A DNA stretch of 64,000 nucleotides, taken from positions 1 to 64,000 of the forward strand of contig JALCBP010000003.1 in assembly GCA_028066355.1 (NCBI GenBank). Reading direction: 5' to 3'. A program made the translations under genes and the position numbers. Below, piece after piece: positions 1 through 8,241 of the stretch; position 1 is the stretch's first letter; every line of letters starts with the position of its first letter. The notes under the pieces were generated by a model. It was not told the DNA's origin. It did not search any database and saw nothing but the letters and a program-made list of their open reading frames with translations. This DNA comes from UBA1268 sp002694955. GTDB lineage: Bacteria; Planctomycetota; Planctomycetia; Pirellulales; UBA1268.

Positions 1-135
1 CTCAGCCATTCCTTGGCCGATTGCCCTATTTGTCTGCGCTGCTTGTCTGCGCTGCGCAAAAGCAGATGGGAAGGGTATGATACGGGTCGAAACCTCCATT
101 CCGTCGTGTGATCCCTTTCAAATCAAACGTTCTAT
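1..135. other. Upstream flank of gmd with a 13-bp tandem duplication
   Basis: No gene can be supported here. Frame 1 is open from the window edge to a TGA at 109-111, but the translation resembles nothing I recognise and could be the tail of a gene or chance. TTGTCTGCGCTGC is duplicated perfectly and without a gap at 30-42 and 43-55. No good promoter or Shine-Dalgarno site is visible before gmd. Confidence 0.5.
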
Positions 136-141
136 TTGCCC

Positions 142-1155
142 ATGTCAGACTCTCGTCGAGCAATTATTACGGGAATAAGCGGCCAGGATGGCTCATACCT
201 TGCAGAGTTTTTGCTTTCCAAAGGGTATGAAGTTCATGGCATGCTTCGGCGCACAAGTAACCTCTCGCGAACTCGTATTGATGGTTTATTCAAACCAGAT
301 GCTCCATCGAATGGTTGTCTCCAATTGCACTATGGTGACATGACTGATTCAATGAGTCTTGTCCGTCTTATTCGGGACATTCAACCTCACGAAGTGTATA
401 ACCTTGCCGCTCAGAGTCACGTTCGTATCAGTTTTGAACAACCGAACTACACAGCTGAAGTCTGTGCGCTGGGTGTGCTTGGGGTGCTTGATGCGATTCG
501 TGATTTTCAGCATCGGTCTGGCCAGGAGGTTCGCTTTTACCAAGCATCCTCATCTGAAATGTTTGGAAACGTCAGAGAATCTCCGCAACGAGAAACAACA
601 CCTTTTGCTCCACGGTCTCCTTACGGTGTGGCGAAACTCTATGGCCACTGGATAACAGTTAACTATCGGGAAAGCTATGGTTTGCATGCTTCCAGTGGCA
701 TTTTGTTTAATCATGAAAGTCCGCGAAGAGGTGAAAACTTTGTGACCCGAAAAGTCACGCAAGCCGCTGCTCGAATAAAACTTGGATTACAGAAAACTAT
801 AACGCTGGGAAATCTTGACGCTCGACGTGATTGGGGATTTGCGGGTGATTTTGTGAAAGCGATGTGGTTGATGTTACAGCAGGACGAACCCGAAGACTAT
901 GTCATTGCTACTGGTGCATCGCACTCTGTTCGTGAACTCTGTAAGCTTGCTTTTGAACACGTTGGGCTTGACTACCGCGATTATGTCAAACATGACGATC
1001 GTTTTGAGCGGCCAAGCGAAGTTGATCATCTACTCGGAGATGCCACGAAAGCCCAAAAGAATCTTGGCTGGAAACCCTCTGTAAGTTTTCAAGATTTAAT
1101 TAGTATGATGGTTGAATCCGATCTCAAAATCGCAGAGAAACAACTCAAAAACTGA
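142..1155 (+). CDS. gmd: GDP-mannose 4,6-dehydratase
   Basis: Converts GDP-D-mannose to GDP-4-dehydro-6-deoxy-D-mannose, the first step to GDP-fucose, GDP-rhamnose and related deoxy sugars for surface polysaccharide; cytoplasmic. The 337-residue product has the short-chain dehydrogenase Rossmann signature TGISGQDGSYL at residues 10-20, a catalytic Glu in SSSEMFG (about 139) and the Y161-x3-K165 pair in SPYGVAKLYGH. The NHESPRRGENFVTRK block and the RRDWGFAGDFV block are diagnostic for Gmd rather than other sugar epimerases. Length is normal. The frame is open to a TTG at 136, but the ATG at 142 gives the usual short N-terminus; no clear ribosome-binding site. The usual partner, GDP-fucose synthase, is not in view; the next gene on this strand starts 22 bases downstream. 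Confidence 0.95.
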   Translation: MSDSRRAIITGISGQDGSYLAEFLLSKGYEVHGMLRRTSNLSRTRIDGLFKPDAPSNGCLQLHYGDMTDSMSLVRLIRDIQPHEVYNLAAQSHVRISFEQPNYTAEVCALGVLGVLDAIRDFQHRSGQEVRFYQASSSEMFGNVRESPQRETTPFAPRSPYGVAKLYGHWITVNYRESYGLHASSGILFNHESPRRGENFVTRKVTQAAARIKLGLQKTITLGNLDARRDWGFAGDFVKAMWLMLQQDEPEDYVIATGASHSVRELCKLAFEHVGLDYRDYVKHDDRFERPSEVDHLLGDATKAQKNLGWKPSVSFQDLISMMVESDLKIAEKQLKN

Positions 1156-1177
1156 CCCTCACAAGAGCGCATCGCAT

Positions 1178-2395
1178 ATGTCCAACTGTGAGATTTACCT
1201 CGACCACGCAGCGACGACACCTATTGATCCAATCGTAGCTGACACAGTTTCTCGACTTCAGACAGATTGTTTCGCGAACCCATCGAGTCCACATAGTGCA
1301 GGCAGACGTGCGCACCACAGATTAGATGAGGCACGACTAAAAATACTTGAAGACTTTAACTGTCCAGACGCTACACTCATTTTTACCTCGGGCGCCACAG
1401 AAGCGAATTATCTTGCTCTTCACGGACTGAAGGATCCTGAACGAACTGCGTTCGCCACGAGCCAGCGAGACCATGAAAGCATCCGAAACGCAGCAAATTC
1501 ACACGATACAATCTCTGCGAACCAGACCACACTTGAACTTGACGACAGTGGGTGCATTTGCAAAAGGAGTCTTCAGGCATGGCTCCTCTCTATAGACACA
1601 AACACCCAAACAACCCATCAACCTGAAGGTCGGTCCAATTCTCTCTTTCTTTCAACTACTCTTGTGTGCGGACAAACTGGTGCTGTTGAAGACATTTCAG
1701 GAATCCAACAACTACTGATCGATACCAGCACACCGTACACACTGCATATCGATGCAACCCAAGCCGTAGGGAAAATCCCACTATCTTTTCCTGAAATTGA
1801 GGCCACAAGTCTTAGCTTTGCGCCGCACAAATTTGGTGGTCCGCGTGGAGTTGGCTGTCTCCTCATCAAGAAAAATGTTGAGTGGAAACCACTCTTTTCT
1901 GGTTCTCAGCAACTCCAGATGCGCGGCGGTACAGAGCCTGTAGCCTTGATCGCTGGATGTCAAACAGCGGTGCATCAAGCAGTTGCACAACAGGGTTCAG
2001 AAGCGAAACGGCTAGAAGGATTACGGGAAATTTTTGAGTTTACTGTTTGTAAAATGGCCAGAGAATTCGGTATCGACCCTTGGATTATTTGTAAGAACAC
2101 GACACGAAGTCCACATATCTCAACAATTGCCTTTCCAGGGATTGATCGACAGGCTTTTATGATGGCAGCAGATCTGAATGGACTTGCCGTTGCAACGGGG
2201 ACAGCCTGTGCAAGTGGGTCTCAGGAGCCGTCACCGGCACTTGTTGCAATGGACTTGCCAAAGCCTGTGATTCAGTCAGCGATTCGTTTCAGTTTTGGTC
2301 GTACCACTCATGGAACCGATATCGAAAATGCATGTGAGAAAATTAATCAGATTCTCCAAAAGCACTTTCCAGTACACCCGAATAATCGCCTGTAA
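1178..2395 (+). CDS. Cysteine desulfurase family (NifS/IscS-like) aminotransferase
   Basis: PLP enzyme that removes sulfur from cysteine, as persulfide on an active-site Cys, for Fe-S clusters or tRNA thiolation. The 405-residue product starts with the class signature YLDHAATTP, has the PLP-phosphate loop FTSGATEAN, the cofactor Asp in HIDATQAVG (about 192), the Schiff-base Lys in SFAPHKFGG (about 218), the RGGTEP motif and the catalytic Cys in GTACASGS (about 344). The short loop around that Cys is more like group II/NifS-type members, so the physiological role is uncertain; no iscU, iscA or suf gene is nearby. I chose ATG 1178, 22 bases past gmd, because an earlier in-frame ATG at 1112 would overlap gmd and adds residues unlike the family. 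The divergent dnaA begins 27 bases downstream. Confidence 0.88.
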   Translation: MSNCEIYLDHAATTPIDPIVADTVSRLQTDCFANPSSPHSAGRRAHHRLDEARLKILEDFNCPDATLIFTSGATEANYLALHGLKDPERTAFATSQRDHESIRNAANSHDTISANQTTLELDDSGCICKRSLQAWLLSIDTNTQTTHQPEGRSNSLFLSTTLVCGQTGAVEDISGIQQLLIDTSTPYTLHIDATQAVGKIPLSFPEIEATSLSFAPHKFGGPRGVGCLLIKKNVEWKPLFSGSQQLQMRGGTEPVALIAGCQTAVHQAVAQQGSEAKRLEGLREIFEFTVCKMAREFGIDPWIICKNTTRSPHISTIAFPGIDRQAFMMAADLNGLAVATGTACASGSQEPSPALVAMDLPKPVIQSAIRFSFGRTTHGTDIENACEKINQILQKHFPVHPNNRL

Positions 2396-2422
2396 TTGCA
2401 GAAGGCATAAAGATTCCATAGC

Positions 2423-3496
2423 ATGACGCCATCGGGGAGAGTCTCAAGGGAAAAGGCTCTATATCCATGGCATGGCGGCCGCACATCACCTCGAACTGGA
2501 ATGTGGCAACCAATGCCATCTTGTACGTCTACCCAGCCGTTGTCTTATGATCTCATTGCTGGGTTCACGTTTGATTTTTGTATTGAAAAAATAGTTGCTT
2601 TAGCCACTCAATCTACATATCCAATACCAGAACGAGAGGGTTTTCTTGTGGTTGGGTTTGGTGGCCAAAAAATCGTGCGTGAAGAATGGGTGCAGAGTGC
2701 AATAACTTCCTGGGAAAAAACATGTGAGGAAACAAGGGATACTGTATGCAAGTCATGGACACGAACAGAAGGATCGGTCCTATCAACATTACTCAGGAAA
2801 TATCGCAAGGTCGGATCACTCCAGCCAATACGGAAATTACTAGATTCAGATAATGGAAAACCGAATTGTTCTGATAACAACTTTAACATGGTTGTTATTA
2901 ACCAACTTGACTGTGTGGCACAGAATGAATCTGATCAGTTTATGGCATGTCAATACTTAGACATGCTGCTTGGAAATACCTCTCTCGTAATAGTAACCCT
3001 TACGGATCATCCCTCGACTCTTCATTTACATCCCTCTCTTGCTTCACGACTATCTGCAGGATTCCTGTTTCAATTTCCACATGGCACCTCTTCCTCGAAA
3101 CAGAGCAATAACAAAGAGAGACATGCGGAGAAATCACGAGTGCGACAGACTCAGAAGCGCAATACAAAGATACCGCAATCAATCGATTCTGGAACACTGG
3201 ATACAGTTCATAGAATCATATGCACCGTTGCCAGCCATTTTGATGTGACAAAAAAAGATATTCAGAATAGCTCTCAACGTCGATGTCATGTTCGTCCAAG
3301 GGGTCTCGCTATATACTGCATTCGAGAAATGACAGATTTAAGCAGCCATGAAATTGGACAATTCTTTGGCGGTCGAGATCACTCGACCATCCTTCATAGC
3401 TTGAAGATCACTACAAAATCACTACAACAGGATCAAGCAACTCAGGCTGACCTTCGAGCAATTAAAAGGCAGTTGCAGCATTCGATTATTTGTTGA
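2423..3496 (+). CDS. dnaA: Divergent DnaA-like replication initiator with degenerate ATPase
   Basis: Predicted chromosomal replication initiator, recognised mainly by C-terminal domain IV (about residues 257-345): HVRPRGLAIYCIREMTDL followed by the DnaA signature IGQFFGGRDHSTILHS. Residues 41-62 (SYDLIAGFTFDF region) match the start of the DnaA AAA+ domain, but the P-loop at 78-85 reads GFGGQKIV (final Gly replaced by Gln, Thr by Ile), Walker B at 157-163 reads VVINQLD instead of an LLIDD-type motif, and the sensor-1 region (VTLTDHP) and an arginine-finger-like SLASRL (205-210) survive. Only about 45 residues join this to domain IV, so the AAA+ lid is missing, as are domains I and II. At 357 residues it is about 100 short of typical DnaA. 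Position before dnaN, dciA and gyrB supports the identity. The ATG start lacks a clear Shine-Dalgarno site. Confidence 0.8.
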   Translation: MTPSGRVSREKALYPWHGGRTSPRTGMWQPMPSCTSTQPLSYDLIAGFTFDFCIEKIVALATQSTYPIPEREGFLVVGFGGQKIVREEWVQSAITSWEKTCEETRDTVCKSWTRTEGSVLSTLLRKYRKVGSLQPIRKLLDSDNGKPNCSDNNFNMVVINQLDCVAQNESDQFMACQYLDMLLGNTSLVIVTLTDHPSTLHLHPSLASRLSAGFLFQFPHGTSSSKQSNNKERHAEKSRVRQTQKRNTKIPQSIDSGTLDTVHRIICTVASHFDVTKKDIQNSSQRRCHVRPRGLAIYCIREMTDLSSHEIGQFFGGRDHSTILHSLKITTKSLQQDQATQADLRAIKRQLQHSIIC

Positions 3497-3500
3497 GAAG

Positions 3501-3516
3501 ACAGTTATAAAACTGT
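3501..3516. repeat. Small hairpin just after dnaA
   Basis: ACAGTT and AACTGT form a perfect 6-bp stem around an ATAA loop, four bases after the dnaA stop codon. There is no T-run behind it, so it is either a weak terminator or part of the origin architecture. Confidence 0.4.
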
Positions 3517-3994
3517 TCGGTAGAGTGTCATCATTTTGTTGATTTCTATCTTCGAGGATTTGTCAACATCTTCGAACCAATTCGAAATCATGCAGTACCC
3601 AGCTACATGACACATGATTATGCGATACATGTGCCTTGCTCGAACATGCAATAAAGAAGTTTTTGACCTTCTATGAAAGCTATGCACCAGATCAATCGAC
3701 AAACAAAAAAGGCGTTAATAAACAAACAAATGACATCGATCAGACAAAACTTCCACGTATAGACATGTCCTTTTTATAATCCCTCCATTTTATTAAAAAC
3801 CTTTGTTTTTATGAGTCAAAACAACACTACGTTGTGGTTATCCAGGGGGCTATTCTAATTACATTTTCATTTCGGTGGCTTAGTTATCACGCTCTTCTAC
3901 TAATACTTCTCATACTTTTTCTATTCCTTCTTTTACTTACTTATTTTCTTATAAAAGGAAATAGAAGAAGACACCGATGAGTGTTTCTTGAATT

Positions 3995-4053
3995 GAGAAT
4001 CGACCGGGCTCAAAAGACATGAAAACAAGTACTTTTTGAGCCGAAAAATTCTC
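3995..4053. repeat. Two-part inverted repeat in the oriC candidate
   Basis: GGCTCAAAA (4007-4015) and TTTTGAGCC (4034-4042) are perfect 9-bp arms separated by 18 nt. A second pair, GAGAAT (3995-4000) and ATTCTC (4048-4053), encloses them at nearly symmetric distances. Together they could form a cruciform or a dyad protein-binding site. It lies 120 bp upstream of dnaN, so a role in dnaN transcription is an alternative. Confidence 0.5.
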
Positions 4054-4172
4054 ATAAATCTTCTGCGAGACGTACAAAAATCGGGTAAATTGAGGGGTCC
4101 CCGGATTGATTGGTTTAGGCATATCAATCAATTGATTTATTTTGTCCTTTTCCTTGAAACAGTTTCCCCTAT

Positions 4173-5285
4173 ATGAACTTTCGATGTACACGCGAACCGC
4201 TTTTAGCAGCGCTTCAAACAGCTGCTGTTGTTGTACCTACCAGGTCAACAAGACCGGTCCTGACAAACGTAAAATTGGAAGTCGATGGATCTACTGCAGT
4301 CCTTTCAGCCACAGACTTGGAAATAGGTATTCGTACTGAAATCGAAGGTGTTGAAACAACGGCAGCAGGAAGCGTGCTTTTGCCAAGCGCACGATTAATG
4401 GCAATCGTCCGGGAAAGTCCACCTGGAACAACATTCGAGATTGAGTCCGATGGAAACGCAACAGTTGTCAAGGCTGCTCGAAGTCAGTTTCGTTTACCGG
4501 CAGAAGATCCAGTCGAATTCCCATCAGTAGCGACATTTCCAGCAGATGCCTGTTTTGAACTCTCAACACCGTTGGTTCGTGAATTAGTTCGTAGAACTGT
4601 ATTTGCGACTGATAACGAGTCGAGTCGCTATGCCCTTGGAGGTGTTCTCCTTGAGTTAACAGATGCTACGGTAGTGGCTGTTGGAACAGATGGTCGCCGT
4701 CTTGCAAAGATGGAAGGTCCATCTTCAATTCAGGGTGGTGAACTGCCGGATACTCAACCGATTGTTCCCGCTCGCGCGATGCAGCTTATTGAGCGGAGCC
4801 TTGGAGATGCAGAGACTCCTGTGAAATTAGCTGTCCAGGGAAGTGATGTGCTAATTCACACTGGACATACCACGATATCAGCACGGCTTGTAGAGGGAAG
4901 GTTTCCTCGGTGGCGAGACGTCTTTCCGGATAGACCCGATGCTGTGCGGGTCAAAGTCGTAGCAGGACCACTTCTGTCAGCCGTACGGCAAGCAGCCATT
5001 GTCACGAGCGAACAATCCAAAGGCGTTGATTTTGAATTTGAATCGGGACAATTGGTCCTGGCTGGTCAATCGGCGGAAAGTGGCCAGAGTCGCGTGGAGA
5101 TGCCCATTGACCATAGCGGTGAAACCGTACAGATCAAACTAGATCCTCGCTTTGTCAGTGAATTCCTTCGAGTTCTTGATCCAGCAACTTCCATTGATGT
5201 CGAACTCACAGATGGTCAGAGTGCGTGTGTTTACCGAACTGAGGATGGTTATGGGTACTGTGTCATGCCGTTAGCAGCTGATTAG
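4173..5285 (+). CDS. dnaN: DNA polymerase III sliding clamp (beta subunit)
   Basis: Ring-shaped processivity clamp that tethers DNA polymerase III and other clamp-binding proteins to DNA; acts as a dimer in the cytoplasm. The 370-residue product has normal length and the three repeated clamp domains: an N-terminal start MNFRCTREPLLAAL followed by the conserved PVLTNVKLE strand, a middle domain with YALGGVLLE and VGTDGRRLA, and a C-terminal domain ending YGYCVMPLAAD, close to the usual Y-x-Y-x-MP-x-R/L tail. Located immediately downstream of the origin candidate and five bases before the next open frame, in the common dnaA-dnaN order. The start ATG lies within ATATGAAC with no strong ribosome-binding site. 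Confidence 0.97.
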   Translation: MNFRCTREPLLAALQTAAVVVPTRSTRPVLTNVKLEVDGSTAVLSATDLEIGIRTEIEGVETTAAGSVLLPSARLMAIVRESPPGTTFEIESDGNATVVKAARSQFRLPAEDPVEFPSVATFPADACFELSTPLVRELVRRTVFATDNESSRYALGGVLLELTDATVVAVGTDGRRLAKMEGPSSIQGGELPDTQPIVPARAMQLIERSLGDAETPVKLAVQGSDVLIHTGHTTISARLVEGRFPRWRDVFPDRPDAVRVKVVAGPLLSAVRQAAIVTSEQSKGVDFEFESGQLVLAGQSAESGQSRVEMPIDHSGETVQIKLDPRFVSEFLRVLDPATSIDVELTDGQSACVYRTEDGYGYCVMPLAAD

Positions 5286-5349
5286 TACCGTGGTCTACAG
5301 AGGAACAACCATTGTGCCTTCAGTGTCTCTACCTTGGAAAACCAGCAGA

Positions 5350-5658
5350 ATGACAGACCCACGAACCCTCGGAAATGTTTTGTCGAGGTTAATGGCCAGA
5401 ACTGGGTACGACCGTGAGCAAGGGAGTGATGCATTACGCTCTGCGTGGGAGCGTGTCGCCCCAGAAAGTTTGCAAGGTGTCTCTCAGGCAGGTGTTGTAC
5501 GTCGAGGCATTCTCGAAGTCTTTGTAACTCATTCAGCACTGGTGCAGGAAATGGGCTTTCATAAACATGAAGTCATTAAAAAACTCCAGTCACTGCTGCC
5601 ATCAGAGGGGATTACTGATATTCGCTGTCGCCTCCTCATTGAAGCCGGTCAGAAGTAA
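5350..5658 (+). CDS. dciA: DciA/DUF721 protein, predicted replicative helicase operator
   Basis: The product is a small DUF721 protein. DUF721 members (DciA) are established as the ancestral bacterial factor that helps load the replicative helicase DnaB in lineages without DnaC or DnaI. The 102-residue form from ATG 5350 starts MTDPRTLGNVLSRLMAR and has the family pattern of a conserved Trp (SAWERVAP), a hydrophobic strand (GILEVFVTHSALVQEM) and a closing strand (ITDIRCRLLIEAG). An in-frame GTG at 5290 would add 20 non-conserved residues and start just after dnaN. The place between dnaN and gyrB and next to a degenerate dnaA fits a replication role. Confidence 0.85.
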   Translation: MTDPRTLGNVLSRLMARTGYDREQGSDALRSAWERVAPESLQGVSQAGVVRRGILEVFVTHSALVQEMGFHKHEVIKKLQSLLPSEGITDIRCRLLIEAGQK

Positions 5659-5738
5659 TGTCGATATATTTCGATCCCGCAAAAACTGTTTAACAAACTT
5701 GTATTCCAACCTACTTAATCGTTTTGTGAAAGGCGTCC

Positions 5739-8234
5739 ATGGCTGAATCAGCACCATCTCCTGCAGAAGATCCATCAGAAGCAGGTTATACCAGTACTGA
5801 CTTAAAGCATCTCTCTGATCGTGAGCATGTCCGAGAACGGTTTGGAATGTATATAGGTGACAACACGTCACGTGGACTCCATCACCTGGTCTATGAAGTC
5901 GTTGATAACTCAATTGATGAGTGTATGGCCAAATATGCATATCGAGTAGCAGTGACAGTCAATGTTGATGGTAGTGTGACCGTTGAAGATGACGGTCGAG
6001 GGATCCCAACAGGTATTCATGAGCAGCTTTCAGAGGAGATGGATCGCGAAGTATCGACTCTTGAGGGTGTGATGACTGTGCTCAAATTTGGAGGAAAGTT
6101 TGAGAAAGGCGCGTACCAGACATCTGGTGGTCTCCATGGTGTTGGTGTGACAGTCGTCAACTTTCTTTCTGAGTGGTGTGAAGTTGAGGTATCTCGAGAC
6201 GGGCATCTTTGGCAGCAGGAGTACCAGCGGGGAGAGCCAACCGGGCCGGTTAGGAAAATGGGCACGGCGACTGCGACAGGTACGAAGACAACATTTAAAC
6301 CAGATCCTCAGATTTTTCCGCAGACTAAATTTTCCTGGGATGTCCTTTCTCGCCGCCTTCAAGAACTAGCATTTCTCAATTCTGGTGTGCGGATTGTCTT
6401 TACCGATGCTTCGAGTGGCCAGACGGAGGAATACCATTATGAGAGAGGTGTTGAAGAATTTGTTGAATGGTTAAATAGGTCAAGTGACGCCATCCATCCC
6501 GATGTTATTTGTCTTCAAGGTGAGACAGAGGGTGTCGCCTGGGATATCGCGCTTCAATACACCGGAGACTTTACAGAAAATGTACACAGTTATGTAAATA
6601 ACATTTCCACGAATGAGGGTGGAACGCATGTTTCTGGTTTTCGTTCAGCACTTACTCGAAGTCTCAATTCCTATGGCAAGAAAACAGGAATGTATAAGGA
6701 CTTAGTGCCAACAGGTGATGATGTACGAGAAGGGATCACAGCTGTTGTGAGCGTGCGAGTTGCGGAGCCGCAATTTGAAGGACAAACCAAGACAAAGCTT
6801 GGCAATAATGAAGTTGAGAGCATCATTACCTCAGCCGTGGGTGAATTTCTTGGTAAATACCTTGAAGAACATCCCAAGAGCGCAAAAGCTATTGTCCAGA
6901 AAGGTGTTCTCGCAGCTGAAGCACGTACTGCCGCTCAAAAAGCAAAAGCACTTCTCCGTGAACGGAAAGGTGCGCTCTCGGGTGGTGGTCTACCCGGTAA
7001 ACTTCGTGACTGCACCAGTAAAGATGTTGATAAATGTGAAATTTATCTCGTTGAGGGTGATTCAGCAGGTGGTTCAGCCGAGGGTGGCCGCCTCCGTGAA
7101 TATCAGGCAATCCTTCCTCTTCGGGGAAAAATTATCAATGCGTATAAAAGTCGTGAGGACAAAGTTCTTGCGAACGAAGAAGTCCGCAGTGTCATTTCAG
7201 CAATAGGAGCAGGCATTGGGCCAGAGGCAGATCTTTCAAAGCGACGATACGACAAAGTTGTCATTATGACGGATGCTGATGTTGATGGTTCGCATATCCG
7301 TACGCTCTTACTGACCTTTTTCTATCGACAGATGTACCAATTGGTTGTTTCTGGACACGTCTATGTTGCCCAACCACCGCTCTTTCGTGTGCGCAACAAG
7401 AAGCAGGTTTACTATGTGCAAACAGAAGAAGAAATGAAGCAACAACTGCTTGATCAAGGCCTCGGAGAAGGTGTCTTCTTGCCAGGTGATGGCCGGGAGT
7501 TAGCTGGAGAGGAGATGCAGAAACTCTGTCGAACGTTGGCTGGATTAGAAGACGCCCTTGTCGCGCTTGAACGTCGAGGCATTAGCTTACGTGACCATGC
7601 GGATCGACGTGACTCAGATACGAAAATGCTCCCGATGTATCATGTCTTTTTTGGCACTGAAGAGCATTGGTTTACGAGTCGTGACCAGCTTGAGGCATTT
7701 GTTGAATCAAAAGAGAAAATCACAGGTGGTGAATTAGAGGCTGGAAAAGCTGATGAAAACAAACCAGGTGGAGGTGGTGCAGCCGATCCGGAATCAGCTG
7801 ACCATCAACTCATTGTTATCGATCTTCATGAGGTCCGCAGCATTAATGCGGGGCTTAAAGAGCTCGATTCGATGGGGTTTGGAATCGAGTCTCTCATGCC
7901 TGAAGACCGAACTGGTACAGAAGAACCCCGGTACAAGCTGCGTCGTGGTGAAAATATGATAGGGCTTGAAGATTTACGAGGTCTTCTTGCAGCGGTAAGG
8001 CGTGCTGGTGAAAAGGGCTTAGCAATCACCCGTTTCAAAGGTCTTGGTGAAATGAATGCTGAGGAGCTCCGGGAGACAACACTCGACCCATCAAACCGTA
8101 CGCTTCTTCGTGTCACGATGGAAGATGCGGCAGCTGCCCATGAACTTTTTCGTACGTTGATGGGAGAGAAAGTCGAGCCTCGTCGTGAGTTTATTGAGCG
8201 GAATGCTCTCGATGTAAGAAATCTCGATGTGTAA
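5739..8234 (+). CDS. gyrB: DNA gyrase subunit B
   Basis: ATPase subunit of type IIA topoisomerase, which with GyrA introduces negative supercoils. The 831-residue product shows the GHKL ATPase motifs EVVDNSIDE (ATP-Mg binding Asn), DDGRGIP and GGLHGVGVTVVN, the transducer segment with a conserved KTKLGNNEV, the TOPRIM domain with VEGDSAGGSAEGGR and TDADVDGSHIRTL, and the C-terminal RFKGLGEMNAEELRETT signature. The region between TOPRIM and that tail (about residues 570-770) is long and carries a Gly/Asp-rich linker (NKPGGGGAADPES), as in gyrases with an enlarged insert. GyrA is not in the window. Closes the dnaA-dnaN-dciA-gyrB cluster and is followed head-on by the next gene 7 bases away. Confidence 0.97.
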   Translation: MAESAPSPAEDPSEAGYTSTDLKHLSDREHVRERFGMYIGDNTSRGLHHLVYEVVDNSIDECMAKYAYRVAVTVNVDGSVTVEDDGRGIPTGIHEQLSEEMDREVSTLEGVMTVLKFGGKFEKGAYQTSGGLHGVGVTVVNFLSEWCEVEVSRDGHLWQQEYQRGEPTGPVRKMGTATATGTKTTFKPDPQIFPQTKFSWDVLSRRLQELAFLNSGVRIVFTDASSGQTEEYHYERGVEEFVEWLNRSSDAIHPDVICLQGETEGVAWDIALQYTGDFTENVHSYVNNISTNEGGTHVSGFRSALTRSLNSYGKKTGMYKDLVPTGDDVREGITAVVSVRVAEPQFEGQTKTKLGNNEVESIITSAVGEFLGKYLEEHPKSAKAIVQKGVLAAEARTAAQKAKALLRERKGALSGGGLPGKLRDCTSKDVDKCEIYLVEGDSAGGSAEGGRLREYQAILPLRGKIINAYKSREDKVLANEEVRSVISAIGAGIGPEADLSKRRYDKVVIMTDADVDGSHIRTLLLTFFYRQMYQLVVSGHVYVAQPPLFRVRNKKQVYYVQTEEEMKQQLLDQGLGEGVFLPGDGRELAGEEMQKLCRTLAGLEDALVALERRGISLRDHADRRDSDTKMLPMYHVFFGTEEHWFTSRDQLEAFVESKEKITGGELEAGKADENKPGGGGAADPESADHQLIVIDLHEVRSINAGLKELDSMGFGIESLMPEDRTGTEEPRYKLRRGENMIGLEDLRGLLAAVRRAGEKGLAITRFKGLGEMNAEELRETTLDPSNRTLLRVTMEDAAAAHELFRTLMGEKVEPRREFIERNALDVRNLDV

Positions 8235-8241
8235 TGAAGAT

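Larger units (their letters stand above)
3497..4172. other. Candidate chromosomal origin (oriC), A+T-rich gap between dnaA and dnaN
   Basis: A 676-bp non-coding gap in the classical dnaA-dnaN position. It is visibly A+T-rich and includes a 65-nt stretch with no G on the top strand (3892-3956), a candidate unwinding element. No perfect TTATCCACA box is seen; the nearest are TTATCCAGG at 3838-3846 (7 of 9) and, overlapping on the other strand, the complement of TGTGGTTAT at 3833-3841 (7 of 9). Other structures are a hairpin at 3501-3516, a two-part inverted repeat at 3995-4053, GGGGTCCCC at 4094-4102, and the 12-bp palindrome AATCAATTGATT at 4126-4137. Short frames inside encode nothing recognisable. 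The origin call rests on gene context. Confidence 0.6.

Noticed and set aside
1..111. Open frame from the window edge to a TGA
   Set aside because: Only 36 codons, Cys and Ser-rich translation with no recognisable motif, and it contains a tandem duplication; could be a gene tail but cannot be supported.
3505..4191. Several short frames on the minus strand in the dnaA-dnaN gap
   Set aside because: All under 80 codons, low-complexity translations from A+T-rich DNA, overlapping each other; no motif or ribosome-binding site.
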